Below, in pieces: positions 8,430 to 17,306 of a DNA stretch of 38,858 bases. Within the stretch, counting starts at the first letter, position 1. Each line of letters opens with the position of its first letter. The position numbers were made by a program, and so were the translations under genes. The stretch lies in IMG/VR virus record IMGVR_UViG_3300037882_002953, positions 1 to 38,858 of that record. One strand, 5' to 3'. The notes beneath the pieces were generated by a model, which saw only the letters and a list, made by a program, of their open reading frames with translations, had not been told where the DNA came from and did no database searches. Source of the DNA: a virus.

Positions 8430-9158
8430 ATGAACACGACTACTAGCAAGCTTGTTGCCCGGGCCATGGCCGCGGCCGACATGCATGACACCTTCGTTAC
8501 CCCGACCCAGTGGATGGATTGGGCAACGCAGGAGCATCGAGCCCTCACCATTTCCCTTGCCCAGTCTTCCTGGACCCAGAACCTGCTTACGACGACTGTT
8601 ACCATTGACAGTGCCGATTTGGGGCTTATCCCCATCCCGGAGCCCCTGGCCGTCGTTTGCGTTCACCATGCGGGACCTCAGGGCACGCGACCCCTCACCC
8701 ACACCAACGCTGTTGACCTGCTCCGGCTCGTTAACCCGTCGGCGCCAGAGGGCAACGCCAGTCACTTCGGGGTGACCTATGACCCCGATGCCTCGCAGTA
8801 TACGGTCCGCCTGGTGCCGCAGCCCCGGAGCGGTGACCAGTACACGATTACCTACGTGCCTCTACCCAAGACCCTGGTCTTGGGTACTCCCGGCGCGGGC
8901 GAGGCCAACTCAGTGGGTTACCCCCTGGGTTTCGAGGAGCGCATCGTCCTGGGCATGGCCCGCCGGGCCCTCATCAAAGAGGAGTCCGACACCATGGCCC
9001 TAGAGCGGCTTATCAAGGAAGAGGACGCCCGCATCGAGCGGGCCATCTGGGGCTTTGTCATGTCCCAGGTGCCGACCATCCGGAACGTGGACCGCCAGGC
9101 CCGCAACTGGACCTCCACCCTCATCTACCCGCCCTCCCGCGACTGGGTCTGGCTCTAG
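8430..9158 (+). CDS. Head-tail adaptor/connector protein
   Basis: 242 residues. The N-terminal part is helical (TPTQWMDWATQEHRALTISLAQ), the centre strand-rich, and the end helical (FEERIVLGMARRALIKEESD). Helical-bundle adaptors that extend the portal ring look like this, and this position, after the capsid genes and before the tail genes, is where they are encoded. The assignment rests on order and architecture. GAGGG precedes the ATG. The stop TAG overlaps the GTG start of the following gene. Confidence 0.6.
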   Translation: MNTTTSKLVARAMAAADMHDTFVTPTQWMDWATQEHRALTISLAQSSWTQNLLTTTVTIDSADLGLIPIPEPLAVVCVHHAGPQGTRPLTHTNAVDLLRLVNPSAPEGNASHFGVTYDPDASQYTVRLVPQPRSGDQYTITYVPLPKTLVLGTPGAGEANSVGYPLGFEERIVLGMARRALIKEESDTMALERLIKEEDARIERAIWGFVMSQVPTIRNVDRQARNWTSTLIYPPSRDWVWL

Positions 9159-9451
9159 TGACCCGCCCCGTCAAGCAGGCGCCCAGCATCACCGACGTCA
9201 CCGACCGCAACCAACGCGAGGTCCGGGACATGCTCAGGGACCTGATTAACCATCCCCTGCTCCGGGGTGTGGCGGTCACGGCCCGCATCGGGACCTCACC
9301 GACCAAGGTGCCCCATCCCCTCGGGCGCGTCCCGCTCGGGTATCTGGTGGTCGACACCGAGGCCCCCGTCGTCTCTGTAGGCAAGCACACCGCCTCGGCC
9401 CTTAGCCTTCAGGCGGATTCCGACTCTCTAACCAAACTCTGGGTGTTCTAA
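9158..9451 (+). CDS. Small tail-region structural protein
   Basis: 97 residues beginning at a GTG that overlaps the preceding stop. The second half holds a strand pattern (TKVPHPLGRVPLGYLVVDTE, then a final LWVF) that I associate with small beta-structured phage proteins near tail and fibre genes. It is followed without a gap by the next gene. A role as an adaptor for an appendage is a plausible inference only. Confidence 0.55.
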   Translation: MTRPVKQAPSITDVTDRNQREVRDMLRDLINHPLLRGVAVTARIGTSPTKVPHPLGRVPLGYLVVDTEAPVVSVGKHTASALSLQADSDSLTKLWVF

Positions 9452-10554
9452 TGGCCATTGGCGACCCGATTTCACAGCCCATCCCCGCCGTTGGCTCTGC
9501 TGGTCAGACCTACGCCTCCCAGCTCGTGGCCTTCCTCCAGGAGGTCAAGGCCCGGCTAGAGTCCAACATCTCCATGTCCTCGCTCCTCACCGGGCTCCTG
9601 GACATGGCCAACAACGCCCTGGAGAACGTCCAGTATCTGGGGCTCTACGAGTCGGCTGACCCTCCGGCCGCGCCCGTGGGCTCCCTGCACCGCTACCAGG
9701 ATGAACTGTGGTACGTAGGGTCCTCGGGTGGCTTCGCCCTGACCTCTAACGGCTCCCTGAACGCGGCGGCCCTGAACGGCATTGGCGGTGACTATGGCCC
9801 GCCCAACCCGGCCCTGGTCACGTACGTGGATGCCGACAGCACCTACGAGTTCTACGACGACGAGCCCAACGGGGTCCTGGCCTCGCTCCGGGGGCAGTCA
9901 TTCACCCTCACCGGGGTCACGGGCGGCGGCTCCACCGAGTTTATCCATCCCCCGGCCGTCACTGACACGCGCCAGCTCACGGTCGGGGCGTACCCGGCCT
10001 CGGGCACCAGCCTCATGTCCCTGGCCGTAACGGGCGGCGACATCGGGACCCTGGTTCCGGCCGAGTCAATCCGGGCCACCAATACGCCCCAGATTACCGA
10101 CCTCGACGCCACGGGTAATACGACCCACGGGGACCGCACCATCACCCTGGCCATGGGGAGCTTCTACTACTTCACTGGCACCCCGGGCATGGGCGTAACC
10201 AGTAACACGGTCCGTTACAGCCTGGACTCTGGTGGCACGGTGTACATCCCGCTCCCTCTCAGGGGTGGTGACCGCCTCAAGAGCGTCAAGGTTTATTCCA
10301 GCACCGCCCGCTGGACTGCGGCCATCTACTCCATCCTCCCGCACACGGACTTTGGCGAGGCCGTTGTGGCCAAGACGGACGCTGACACCACCACGCTCCT
10401 GGGCGAGCTGGAGCGCACTTCTACGGTCACCACGCCTTTCAAGATTAGCAGCGGCGGGGCAGGCGGCGAGGGGGTGATGACTCTCAAGCTCACCTCTACG
10501 GCCACGGCCACCCTGCTCTACTACGTCACCGTCACCTACGACCGCCCCATCTAA
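9451..10554 (+). CDS. Tail appendage/fibre-like structural protein
   Basis: 367 residues. It starts with a helical segment (about 1-55, including YASQLVAFLQEVKARLES) that could trimerise or dock on the virion. After it come long beta-rich, Gly/Thr-rich stretches typical of fibres and spikes, ending in YYVTVTYDRPI. No enzymatic motif is visible. Its place between connector and nozzle genes suggests a virion appendage. Confidence 0.55.
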   Translation: MAIGDPISQPIPAVGSAGQTYASQLVAFLQEVKARLESNISMSSLLTGLLDMANNALENVQYLGLYESADPPAAPVGSLHRYQDELWYVGSSGGFALTSNGSLNAAALNGIGGDYGPPNPALVTYVDADSTYEFYDDEPNGVLASLRGQSFTLTGVTGGGSTEFIHPPAVTDTRQLTVGAYPASGTSLMSLAVTGGDIGTLVPAESIRATNTPQITDLDATGNTTHGDRTITLAMGSFYYFTGTPGMGVTSNTVRYSLDSGGTVYIPLPLRGGDRLKSVKVYSSTARWTAAIYSILPHTDFGEAVVAKTDADTTTLLGELERTSTVTTPFKISSGGAGGEGVMTLKLTSTATATLLYYVTVTYDRPI

Positions 10555-10560
10555 GGACTC

Positions 10561-13500
10561 ATGCCCTTAATCTACGAGACCGCTGCCGTCCCCGTGGTCA
10601 AGGGGGTGGACGTCAACACCCGGGCCCGCCTGGTTCAGGCCCCGGCCCTGTTGGAGGCCCAGAACACCCGTTTTACTCGGGGCTCGGGCGCTGAGAAGCG
10701 TGCGGGCCACGTAGGCGAGCGCGTGCGAGGTCAGGACCCGCTGCCCGAGGGCGTGACCCTGCCCCGGATGCAGGCCGTCCCCTCCTGGGAGCCCTACTTC
10801 ACCGGGGTCAAGGGCCTCCCGGCCTCCTACCTCTTCGGCTGGGGCCCGGTCATCGACACCCTGCGCGTGGGCGACACCGCCTTCGAGACCTCTCCGCACC
10901 CCGATGCCGGCCTGCTCTTTGGCGCCCTGACCCGTGACGACGAGGTGGTGGGATGGAACGGTCATCAGCTCTTCTCGCGTTCGTCTGGGCAGCTTGCCTC
11001 CTCGTCGGCTGGCTCGGCGGTCATGCCCCACCTGCGGGCCCTACCCATCGCCAAGACCCGCGACGCCCAGGAGAACCCGGACCTGGCCGATAACGGGCGC
11101 CTGCGCGTTGTCACTTGGGTCAACGAGGGCGAAGCCTTCTACGCCGTCTATAGCTCTCAGACGGGCTCAGCCATTGTGCCGCCCCGGCTAGTCGGTGGCG
11201 TCGGGGTGATTGCGGCCCGCGTGCTCCCGGTCGGGGGCTGGTTCCATATCATCCTGTCCGCCACGAACGACACCCTGCGGCGCTACTCCTTCCACGAGGG
11301 CTCCCCGCTCGTCATGCACCAGGCCTCCCTGGGCACGGCCATCAGCGGGTGGTATGACGCCCACAAGCTGTCCGAGACGGCCTGGGGCGTGGTGGCCAAT
11401 CACAATGGGCTGGAGTTCCGCGTGCGCTGGTACGAGGCGGACGGCTCCGGCTCCCTCGCCTTCAATCCTTTCGAGCACACTCCGGGCACCCAGGTCATCA
11501 CCGTGGCCCTGGCCGCGCATCCCGAGGGCACCAGCTTCTGTGTGGCCTGGCGCGAGAGTGGCGCTGGCAACTTCGTCAAGGCCCTCACCGTCTATGCCGG
11601 GGGATCCTCTTTTGAGGCACCCTGTGGTCAGATTGACATCCTGGAGCGGGCCGTGGCCGTGGCCCCTAAATGGGTCCGCGGGGACTCTGTGGGTACCCCC
11701 GATGTCTACGACGTGTACTGGGATGACTCCCCGGACGTGTTCGGCGACCCGCGCACCACGGTCTCTATTGCCCGCACCCTGAACAATAATGTTTCTTTCA
11801 CCCAGACCCGCTGGGGCCTCCAGCTCGCCTCCCAGGCATTCCGCGTTGGTGACCGCACCTTCGTGTGGGGCGCCTACGCCTCGCAGCTCCAGTCCACCTG
11901 GTTACTCCTGGACGAATCGGTGGAGCCGGTCGGGCACGCCCACTATGGAGTGGCCGCCGTGGCCGATTTCACCGATGACCCGGTGTCCCTGTCCTCCATG
12001 AATTGGTCAGGCGCGGAAGTCCCGCAGCACCGGACCGTCTACCACGGGGCCTTGGGTTATCGCGTGCGCGTGAGCACGGACGACCCAGAGGCTGTTGGAG
12101 TAAACAAAGCTGCGGTTTACACCGAGCCCTCTGTGTCTCATTTGGCCATGGACTTCCTGCCCCCACTCCGGTCCGCCCAGGCCAACCGCTGCGCCTACGT
12201 GGCTGGCGCCCAGGTCTGGTCCTACGATGGTCAGGAGTTAGTAGAGGCCGGCTTCCACATCGCTCCCGATGTCGTGACCTCGGCAAGTGCGGACGTCACG
12301 GGCGACCTGGTTGTCGACGGCATCTACACCTATCGCGTGGACCTCTGCTACCGTAACGCCCAGAATGAGGAAGTCCGCTCCCACTCCTTCTTCACTGAGC
12401 CGGTGACGGTGCCGTCCAATGATAAGGTGCGGGTGCGCATCTACACCGGGCCCGTGCGCAAGGAGGGGGCCTACTACCTAGTCTTCCGCAACGAGAGTAA
12501 CGGCACGGCCTGGTACCTCATCAACAGTCGCGACCCCTCCTCGCCCCTGTTCCGCCCCGTGGACAAGACCGTCCGCTACGTGGACCTGGTCGACGACGGC
12601 ATCACCACCCCAAACGACACCGGGCTCATCTCGCGCGAGAACTACCCGGGCTCCATCCTAGGCTTCTTCGCTCCGATTGCCGCCCCCGCGTGTGAAATCA
12701 TCTCGGCGGGGCTGGACCGAGTCTGGTTGGCTGGCGGCGAACTGCCACCGGGGGCGGTGCTCCCGTCACGCCTCTTCGAGACCATTGACACCCCGGCCTG
12801 GAACCCCCTGCTCATCCAGCAGGTGGACCGCGGGGCCGCCCCCATCACGGCCATCGGGTTCGTGAGCGACATGGCCGCCATCTTCCGCCGCAACAGTACC
12901 TACATCATGGAAGGGCAGGGGCCCGACAACGTGGGACAGGGTACTTTCTCCCCTCCCCGGCTCGCCTACGCGGACACGGGAGCCGTGGGACCCGAGGGGC
13001 TCGCGCTGGTTGGCGCCGGGCTCATCTTCCAGTCGCCGGCCGGCTTCCAGATTCTCACCCCGGGCTCCGGGCTCTCCAATATTGGCCTCCCCGTGGCCCC
13101 GCTCTCCAACTTCAGAGTGGGTGCCGCGGTGGTTGTGGGCGCGGACCACGAGGTGCGTTTCTACGGAAAAGACGGCCGCAGTCTTATCTACAACTACCAG
13201 TTTGATGCCTGGGCCCACTGGGACGTGGCCGCGGTAGGGGCAACCCTCACCCCGTCCGGAGTGGTCCTGGTCCACCCCGAGGGTGCCTTCTGGGTGGAGA
13301 CGCCGGGCACCTACCTGGACGACGGCCGCGCGTACCTGCATCGGGTCCGGTTTGCCTGGCTCCGAGGCGGGGAGCTTATGGACTTCCAGCGCATCCGGCG
13401 CATTGGGGCCCTGGGCGAGGCCCTGCCCGATAACGCGCACACGGTCCACGTCGAGGTCTTCTACGACGAGCAGGACTTTGCGGCCGAAGGGTTTGACATC

Positions 13501-13602
13501 AGCTATCCGCAAGACAGCGAGGAGGCTTCGTGGAACACCGACACGTTTGGGTCCGAGACATTCGGGGCAGGGACTTTTGGAGATAACGAAAGTGACGAGT
13601 AA
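10561..13602 (+). CDS. Tail nozzle (tubular B-type) protein
   Basis: 1013 residues and beta-rich throughout. The N-terminal block (VKGVDVNTRARLVQAPALLE followed by a charged AEKRAG segment) resembles the start of nozzle or stabilisation proteins of short-tailed phages, where a similar early motif defines genes and offsets on a ring. Further features are several WxxxHW-type strands, the segment FDAWAHWDV near residue 885, and an acidic C terminus. The size matches the larger members of this class, and it is the largest gene in the tail section. The last 11 bases overlap the next gene. Confidence 0.65.
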   Translation: MPLIYETAAVPVVKGVDVNTRARLVQAPALLEAQNTRFTRGSGAEKRAGHVGERVRGQDPLPEGVTLPRMQAVPSWEPYFTGVKGLPASYLFGWGPVIDTLRVGDTAFETSPHPDAGLLFGALTRDDEVVGWNGHQLFSRSSGQLASSSAGSAVMPHLRALPIAKTRDAQENPDLADNGRLRVVTWVNEGEAFYAVYSSQTGSAIVPPRLVGGVGVIAARVLPVGGWFHIILSATNDTLRRYSFHEGSPLVMHQASLGTAISGWYDAHKLSETAWGVVANHNGLEFRVRWYEADGSGSLAFNPFEHTPGTQVITVALAAHPEGTSFCVAWRESGAGNFVKALTVYAGGSSFEAPCGQIDILERAVAVAPKWVRGDSVGTPDVYDVYWDDSPDVFGDPRTTVSIARTLNNNVSFTQTRWGLQLASQAFRVGDRTFVWGAYASQLQSTWLLLDESVEPVGHAHYGVAAVADFTDDPVSLSSMNWSGAEVPQHRTVYHGALGYRVRVSTDDPEAVGVNKAAVYTEPSVSHLAMDFLPPLRSAQANRCAYVAGAQVWSYDGQELVEAGFHIAPDVVTSASADVTGDLVVDGIYTYRVDLCYRNAQNEEVRSHSFFTEPVTVPSNDKVRVRIYTGPVRKEGAYYLVFRNESNGTAWYLINSRDPSSPLFRPVDKTVRYVDLVDDGITTPNDTGLISRENYPGSILGFFAPIAAPACEIISAGLDRVWLAGGELPPGAVLPSRLFETIDTPAWNPLLIQQVDRGAAPITAIGFVSDMAAIFRRNSTYIMEGQGPDNVGQGTFSPPRLAYADTGAVGPEGLALVGAGLIFQSPAGFQILTPGSGLSNIGLPVAPLSNFRVGAAVVVGADHEVRFYGKDGRSLIYNYQFDAWAHWDVAAVGATLTPSGVVLVHPEGAFWVETPGTYLDDGRAYLHRVRFAWLRGGELMDFQRIRRIGALGEALPDNAHTVHVEVFYDEQDFAAEGFDISYPQDSEEASWNTDTFGSETFGAGTFGDNESDE

Positions 13603-14044
13603 GAAGCGGTGGTTTTTGCCTGGTTACCTCTGGGCCCTTCCCCACACCCTGGTTGGCCTACTGCTCTGCCTTGTGTATCGGGCGCACGCGTTTAGCTGGC
13701 ATGAGGGTGTATTAACCTGCCTCGGGGGTCTTGACAATGACGGGGGAACCCGCATCTGGGGGCGCCCCGGGGCCCAGACCCACGGCTGGCTGGTCATCTA
13801 CGCGGACGAGAGGCAACGGTCGCGCACCGACCTCCGGGTCCATGAGTACCAGCACGTGTGGCAGGGGTTCCTCGGCGGCCCGCTCTACATGCTGGCCTAC
13901 GGCTTCACCTTCCTCTGGAACTACCTGGGGCACCGGGAGCTGGGCTGGAAGGCCGCCTACTACAAGATACCATTTGAGATTCAGGCGTACGACCGGGGCA
14001 ACCACGCCAGGCCCGGAGATTGGGGATTCAGCAATGTCTCGTAA
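13592..14044 (+). CDS. Membrane-anchored HExxH putative metallopeptidase
   Basis: 150 residues from a GTG at 13592, inside the end of the nozzle gene, with GGAG nine bases upstream. A positively charged start (SKKR) leads into one hydrophobic segment (about 10-30). The motif HEYQH (84-88) is the zinc-binding and catalytic HExxH signature, and E129 in KIPFEIQAYDRG, 41 residues downstream, could be the third ligand. Between them lies an aromatic, hydrophobic region (GGPLYMLAYGFTFLWNYLG) that may be a second membrane segment. A small membrane-bound zinc peptidase is the best reading. Substrates are unknown. It is an odd gene to find in a tail module. Activity is inferred, not shown. Confidence 0.6.
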   Translation: MTSKKRWFLPGYLWALPHTLVGLLLCLVYRAHAFSWHEGVLTCLGGLDNDGGTRIWGRPGAQTHGWLVIYADERQRSRTDLRVHEYQHVWQGFLGGPLYMLAYGFTFLWNYLGHRELGWKAAYYKIPFEIQAYDRGNHARPGDWGFSNVS

Positions 14045-16451
14045 GCACTTAGTCGGCCTCGTATTCGGTTTCTGTCTGGCCCTGGCCTGCGCGGCCGGGC
14101 AGATTGGCCCTACCGGGGACATCTTCTCTGTCAACACCTCGGCCCCCCTCGCGGGCGGCAGCGCTCAGGGTGACGTCACCCTCTCGCTCGCCCCTTGCGG
14201 CACGAACGAGATATACAAGTGGAACGGGTCGGCCTGGGTGTGTGCGGCCGATGCGACAGGTGGCGGTATCTCGGGTCTCACGGCTACCCGCATCCCGGTG
14301 GCTACGAGCGGCACCACCATTGCGGACTCCGTGATGACGGAGACCTCTTACGCGAGCAACCCCTACGGCATCTCAATCAGCCGGACCTCTTCGGCAGTAG
14401 CCCACTCAGGAGTCAGTCCACGCGTGATTCTGGCCGAAGAGTTGGGCTCGTTCGACACGACTAGTGCGGGCGGGCTTGTCATGGGCGTGAAGACTACCGC
14501 GACTGCCAGTCGGTCGGCCGGGTCCAATGACCTGACCAACGTGGCTGTCTACGCTACCGCCGCAAACGGCCAGTTTAACTATTCGTTCCTCGGAATCTCT
14601 GGGGTCTCTGAAAACGCCGGCCCTATTACGGAGGCCGGAGTTCGCGTCTTCTCACTCGCGGGAGACGGCCTGATTACCTCTGGCGTTCCCTATAGCACTG
14701 CCGCGAAGACGGTCAACGCGGCGTCCCGCCAGCGCGCGGTCGCGGGTGACTGGGGCATCGAGGTTCGGGCGGATGATATCGGATTAACCGATAACTGCAC
14801 CAACGGCCAGGTGCTCAAGTACGACGACGGCTCCGGTGGCACCCTCCACACAGGCGAATGGGACTGCGCGGCGGATAGCAGCAACGTGTACACGGCCGGT
14901 TCCCCGCTGACCCTCGCCAGTGGCCAGTTCACCCTGGGCCTCTGCTCGGCCAACCAAATCCTCCAGATGGACGTTACCGGGACCAACTGGGGTTGTATGG
15001 CGGTCCCCGGTGGCGGTGGCATCTCCGGCCTCACCACGGGGACCCTCCCCATCGCAACCAGCGCCACCACTATTGGCAACTCCCTGCTCACGTTTGCCAC
15101 GGGCACGTTCACCGCCACGGGCAACCTGGCGATTGCGGGTGCGGGTAACGACCTCACCGTGGCTGACGTGGCTCTAATTAACGGTAACCTGAACGCCGAG
15201 GCCCAGGTCCAGCTAGACAACGTCGGTGACATCACGTGGTCTTCGACGGGAACGGCGGGCGGCGCGGTAGATGTCGGACTAGCACGCGGCGTGGCGGGAC
15301 AGCTCGTAATCAACGACGGCGACGGCATCGCGACAGCCGACCTTCGCGACGGACTTTCGCGTACCTGGTCAGCAAGCAACGCGGGCGTTGCGTTCAAGAT
15401 GATCAATACGGGCCGCGTCGAGTGGTCTTCCGCGGCGACATTTACAACGACGGATGCCGCAATTGGTCGCAACGCGGCGGGCGTCCTCGAAGTCAATAGT
15501 GGTACGGCGGCGACCTACCGCGACATCATCGCCCGGACGCACTTCGGCGGCGTGGCGGCGAGTACGAGCTTCAAGTCGCCGAGCACTGGACGTATTGAGT
15601 GGTCGTCAACGACTGCGCACACGGGCGCGTCGGACACGGGACTTGAACGCAGCGCGGCCGGTTCGCTGGTCATCAACGACGGTGCGGGCGTCGCGGTAGC
15701 GGACATGCGCGACCTCAATGCGCGCTCGGTCTTTTCGAATATCGCCGCTGGTACAGCCTTCAAGGCGGTCTCGACGGGGCGTCTGGAGTGGTCCTCCACG
15801 ACGCTCATCGGCGGCGCGTCGGACGTCGGTATCGAGCGCAGCGCGGCGGGAGCACTCGTCGTCAACGACGGAGCGGGCATCGCGACAGCTGACCTTCGCG
15901 ATATCACAACGCGGACGCACTTCGGAGACAACGCGGGCGTGGTCTTCAAGACAGTACTCGGCGGGCAGATTCAGTGGTCGTCGACGACTGCGATTGCTGG
16001 CGCTGCGACGGTGGGCATTGGCACGAACGGCGCGAACCGGCTCGAAGTCAACAACGGCACCGCTGGCACATTCGCCAACCTCATCGCACGCGACATCACG
16101 GCTAACCAGAACCTCACGGTCTCTGGCGCGGTCTCGGGGGGTTTCGACGTCAAGGGCAACGTACGCGACACCACGACGGCGCCCACGGTCACTGCTTGCG
16201 GCACGGGTGCTTCCTCCTCTGTCGGAAAAAACGGATTCACCATCACGATCGGAAGTACCAACCCGACAACCACATGCACGGTGACGTTCCCGTCTGCCTT
16301 TAGCGCGGCTCCAAGCTGCGTCGTGAGTCCGCGCGACGGAACGAAGGCCGGACTGATTACCTATACGACCTCAACCGCCGCGTGGTCGATCACTGCGGCG
16401 TCGGCAACTATTCACAGCACGGTCTGGGACGTTATCTGTATTGGCCACTAA
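14034..16451 (+). CDS. Tail-fibre-like repeat protein with Sec-type signal peptide
   Basis: 805 residues from the ATG at 14034, with GGGGA as ribosome binding site and an 11-base overlap with the preceding gene. The N terminus has a basic start (SRKH), a hydrophobic core and an ALACA cleavage-like site near residue 20. This looks like a Sec signal peptide. A lipobox is poor because position -3 is Ala. The body has short fibre motifs such as GISGLTATRIPVATSGTTIA, which recurs in altered form near residue 330, then five 59-63 residue repeats, then a Cys- and Thr-rich terminal domain ending HSTVWDVICIGH. Fibre-like receptor binding is the likely role. A secreted start is unexpected for a virion part. 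Confidence 0.65.
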   Translation: MSRKHLVGLVFGFCLALACAAGQIGPTGDIFSVNTSAPLAGGSAQGDVTLSLAPCGTNEIYKWNGSAWVCAADATGGGISGLTATRIPVATSGTTIADSVMTETSYASNPYGISISRTSSAVAHSGVSPRVILAEELGSFDTTSAGGLVMGVKTTATASRSAGSNDLTNVAVYATAANGQFNYSFLGISGVSENAGPITEAGVRVFSLAGDGLITSGVPYSTAAKTVNAASRQRAVAGDWGIEVRADDIGLTDNCTNGQVLKYDDGSGGTLHTGEWDCAADSSNVYTAGSPLTLASGQFTLGLCSANQILQMDVTGTNWGCMAVPGGGGISGLTTGTLPIATSATTIGNSLLTFATGTFTATGNLAIAGAGNDLTVADVALINGNLNAEAQVQLDNVGDITWSSTGTAGGAVDVGLARGVAGQLVINDGDGIATADLRDGLSRTWSASNAGVAFKMINTGRVEWSSAATFTTTDAAIGRNAAGVLEVNSGTAATYRDIIARTHFGGVAASTSFKSPSTGRIEWSSTTAHTGASDTGLERSAAGSLVINDGAGVAVADMRDLNARSVFSNIAAGTAFKAVSTGRLEWSSTTLIGGASDVGIERSAAGALVVNDGAGIATADLRDITTRTHFGDNAGVVFKTVLGGQIQWSSTTAIAGAATVGIGTNGANRLEVNNGTAGTFANLIARDITANQNLTVSGAVSGGFDVKGNVRDTTTAPTVTACGTGASSSVGKNGFTITIGSTNPTTTCTVTFPSAFSAAPSCVVSPRDGTKAGLITYTTSTAAWSITAASATIHSTVWDVICIGH
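15197..16080 (+). repeat. Five tandem ~60-residue repeats in the fibre gene
   Basis: The fibre gene carries five consecutive units of about 180-190 bases. Each has the pattern TGRxEWSSTT, then a GASDxGxERSAAG segment, then LVxNDGxGxAxADxRD. The Trp codons of the units lie near 15237, 15421, 15601, 15790 and 15970. Units three and four are the most alike, and the outer units have drifted. Such repeats build a periodic beta shaft and can expand or contract by recombination. Confidence 0.75.
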
Positions 16452-16456
16452 ACCTG

Positions 16457-16465
16457 TGGTATAGT
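16457..16465 (+). promoter_or_regulatory. Extended -10 promoter inside the late unit
   Basis: TGGTATAGT is a full extended -10 element (TGn followed by TATAGT). No good -35 box is present at 17 bases, but extended -10 promoters do not need one. The expected start of transcription falls at about 16472, on or next to the ATG of the following gene. The transcript would therefore have almost no leader. Confidence 0.5.
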
Positions 16466-16471
16466 GCGCAC

Positions 16472-16759
16472 ATGACCAATATCATTCGTCTCGCCGCCGG
16501 TCTCATCCTTTCCATCACCCCCTTCGCCTGTAAGCAGAATAACCGCACCATCGAGGTCCTCAAGGAGGAGGCACCCCTCCTAGTGTGCAAGGACTTAGGC
16601 GGTGACCGGGCCGATTGCACCTACGAGAAGCTCCGCGTCTACTGCGCACCTAGCGAGGCCGAGGGCACCATTCTCTGCCGCCCCCGGGTGCTCGTGAACA
16701 TCCCGAAGGCGCCCGAAGCCCCGGCACCCGAAGCCCCCCGTAACCCGCCCAAGGAGTAG
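16472..16759 (+). CDS. Small exported Cys-containing protein, possible lipoprotein
   Basis: 95 residues. The start MTNIIRLAAGLILSITPFAC is a short signal sequence ending at a Cys. The residues before the Cys (PFA) deviate from the standard lipobox, so lipid attachment is uncertain. The mature part has four more Cys, which suggests disulfides outside the cytoplasm. The C terminus is a Pro/Ala-rich tail (KAPEAPAPEAP) of the kind used to cross the periplasm. There is no Shine-Dalgarno sequence before the ATG, and an extended -10 element ends six bases upstream. The next gene's ribosome binding site (AAGGAG) is in this gene's end. It might be a spanin-like, exclusion or fibre-associated protein. 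Confidence 0.6.
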   Translation: MTNIIRLAAGLILSITPFACKQNNRTIEVLKEEAPLLVCKDLGGDRADCTYEKLRVYCAPSEAEGTILCRPRVLVNIPKAPEAPAPEAPRNPPKE

Positions 16760-16761
16760 CG

Positions 16762-17304
16762 ATGACCATTGACGTAGGTGCCTCTGGCAGTTTAGCCGAG
16801 ATTCAGTTCACCCTCACCAACAACGCGGGGCCAATCGTAGGCCACTCGTTCACCACGGGCCAGGTTAAGTTGGTATTACCGGGTGGCACCTACGGCAATG
16901 CAACCGTGGCCAACATTCAGCCTCGGGGCTTGGGCCTTTACGGGCTTCAGCTCACGGCCGGCGAGACGGCAACCGCGGGGGTGGGGGCCATCCGCATTGA
17001 CGGGACCTCGGGCTCTTACATTGGTGGCGCCCCCTACGAGTCTTCCCCGGCCCAGCACTGGACCTTTGAGATTAGCCCGGCCCCGCTCTCCGCGGCCACC
17101 ATTGCTGCGGCCGTCTGGGCCTACGTCACCGAAGGCACGACCACGGCGGTCCAGGCCTTCCGGGGTATTACCTCATTTGCCATGGGCAAGCTGGTGCGTT
17201 CTGGGACCTCCTGGGTCTCGCGTGACTTGGCCGACACCAAGAACGTCATCTCGGCCACCATCATCTCGGGCGGGCGCACGACTGTGACCCGCAACCTGAC
17301 GTAA
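16762..17304 (+). CDS. Structural beta-rich protein
   Basis: 180 residues, with an ideal AAGGAG ribosome binding site. The N-terminal half is an Ig- or jelly-roll-like strand series (SLAEIQFTLTNNAGPIV). It is followed by a short Ala-rich helix (AATIAAAVWAYV) and a second strand region (NVISATIISGGRTTVTRNL). It resembles small virion proteins that join fibres to tails. No family is recognised with confidence. Confidence 0.55.
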   Translation: MTIDVGASGSLAEIQFTLTNNAGPIVGHSFTTGQVKLVLPGGTYGNATVANIQPRGLGLYGLQLTAGETATAGVGAIRIDGTSGSYIGGAPYESSPAQHWTFEISPAPLSAATIAAAVWAYVTEGTTTAVQAFRGITSFAMGKLVRSGTSWVSRDLADTKNVISATIISGGRTTVTRNLT

Positions 17305-17306
17305 CC

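Noticed and set aside
13731-14033. Upstream extension of the fibre frame
   Set aside because: It overlaps the whole HExxH gene in another frame and has Arg/Thr/Pro-rich shadow composition. The ATG at 14034 has a ribosome binding site and a signal peptide.
15197-16080. CRISPR array
   Set aside because: The repeats are long, in frame and inside a coding sequence without spacers. They are protein repeats.
14034-16451. Diversity-generating retroelement target in the fibre
   Set aside because: No reverse transcriptase gene or template repeat is present in the window.
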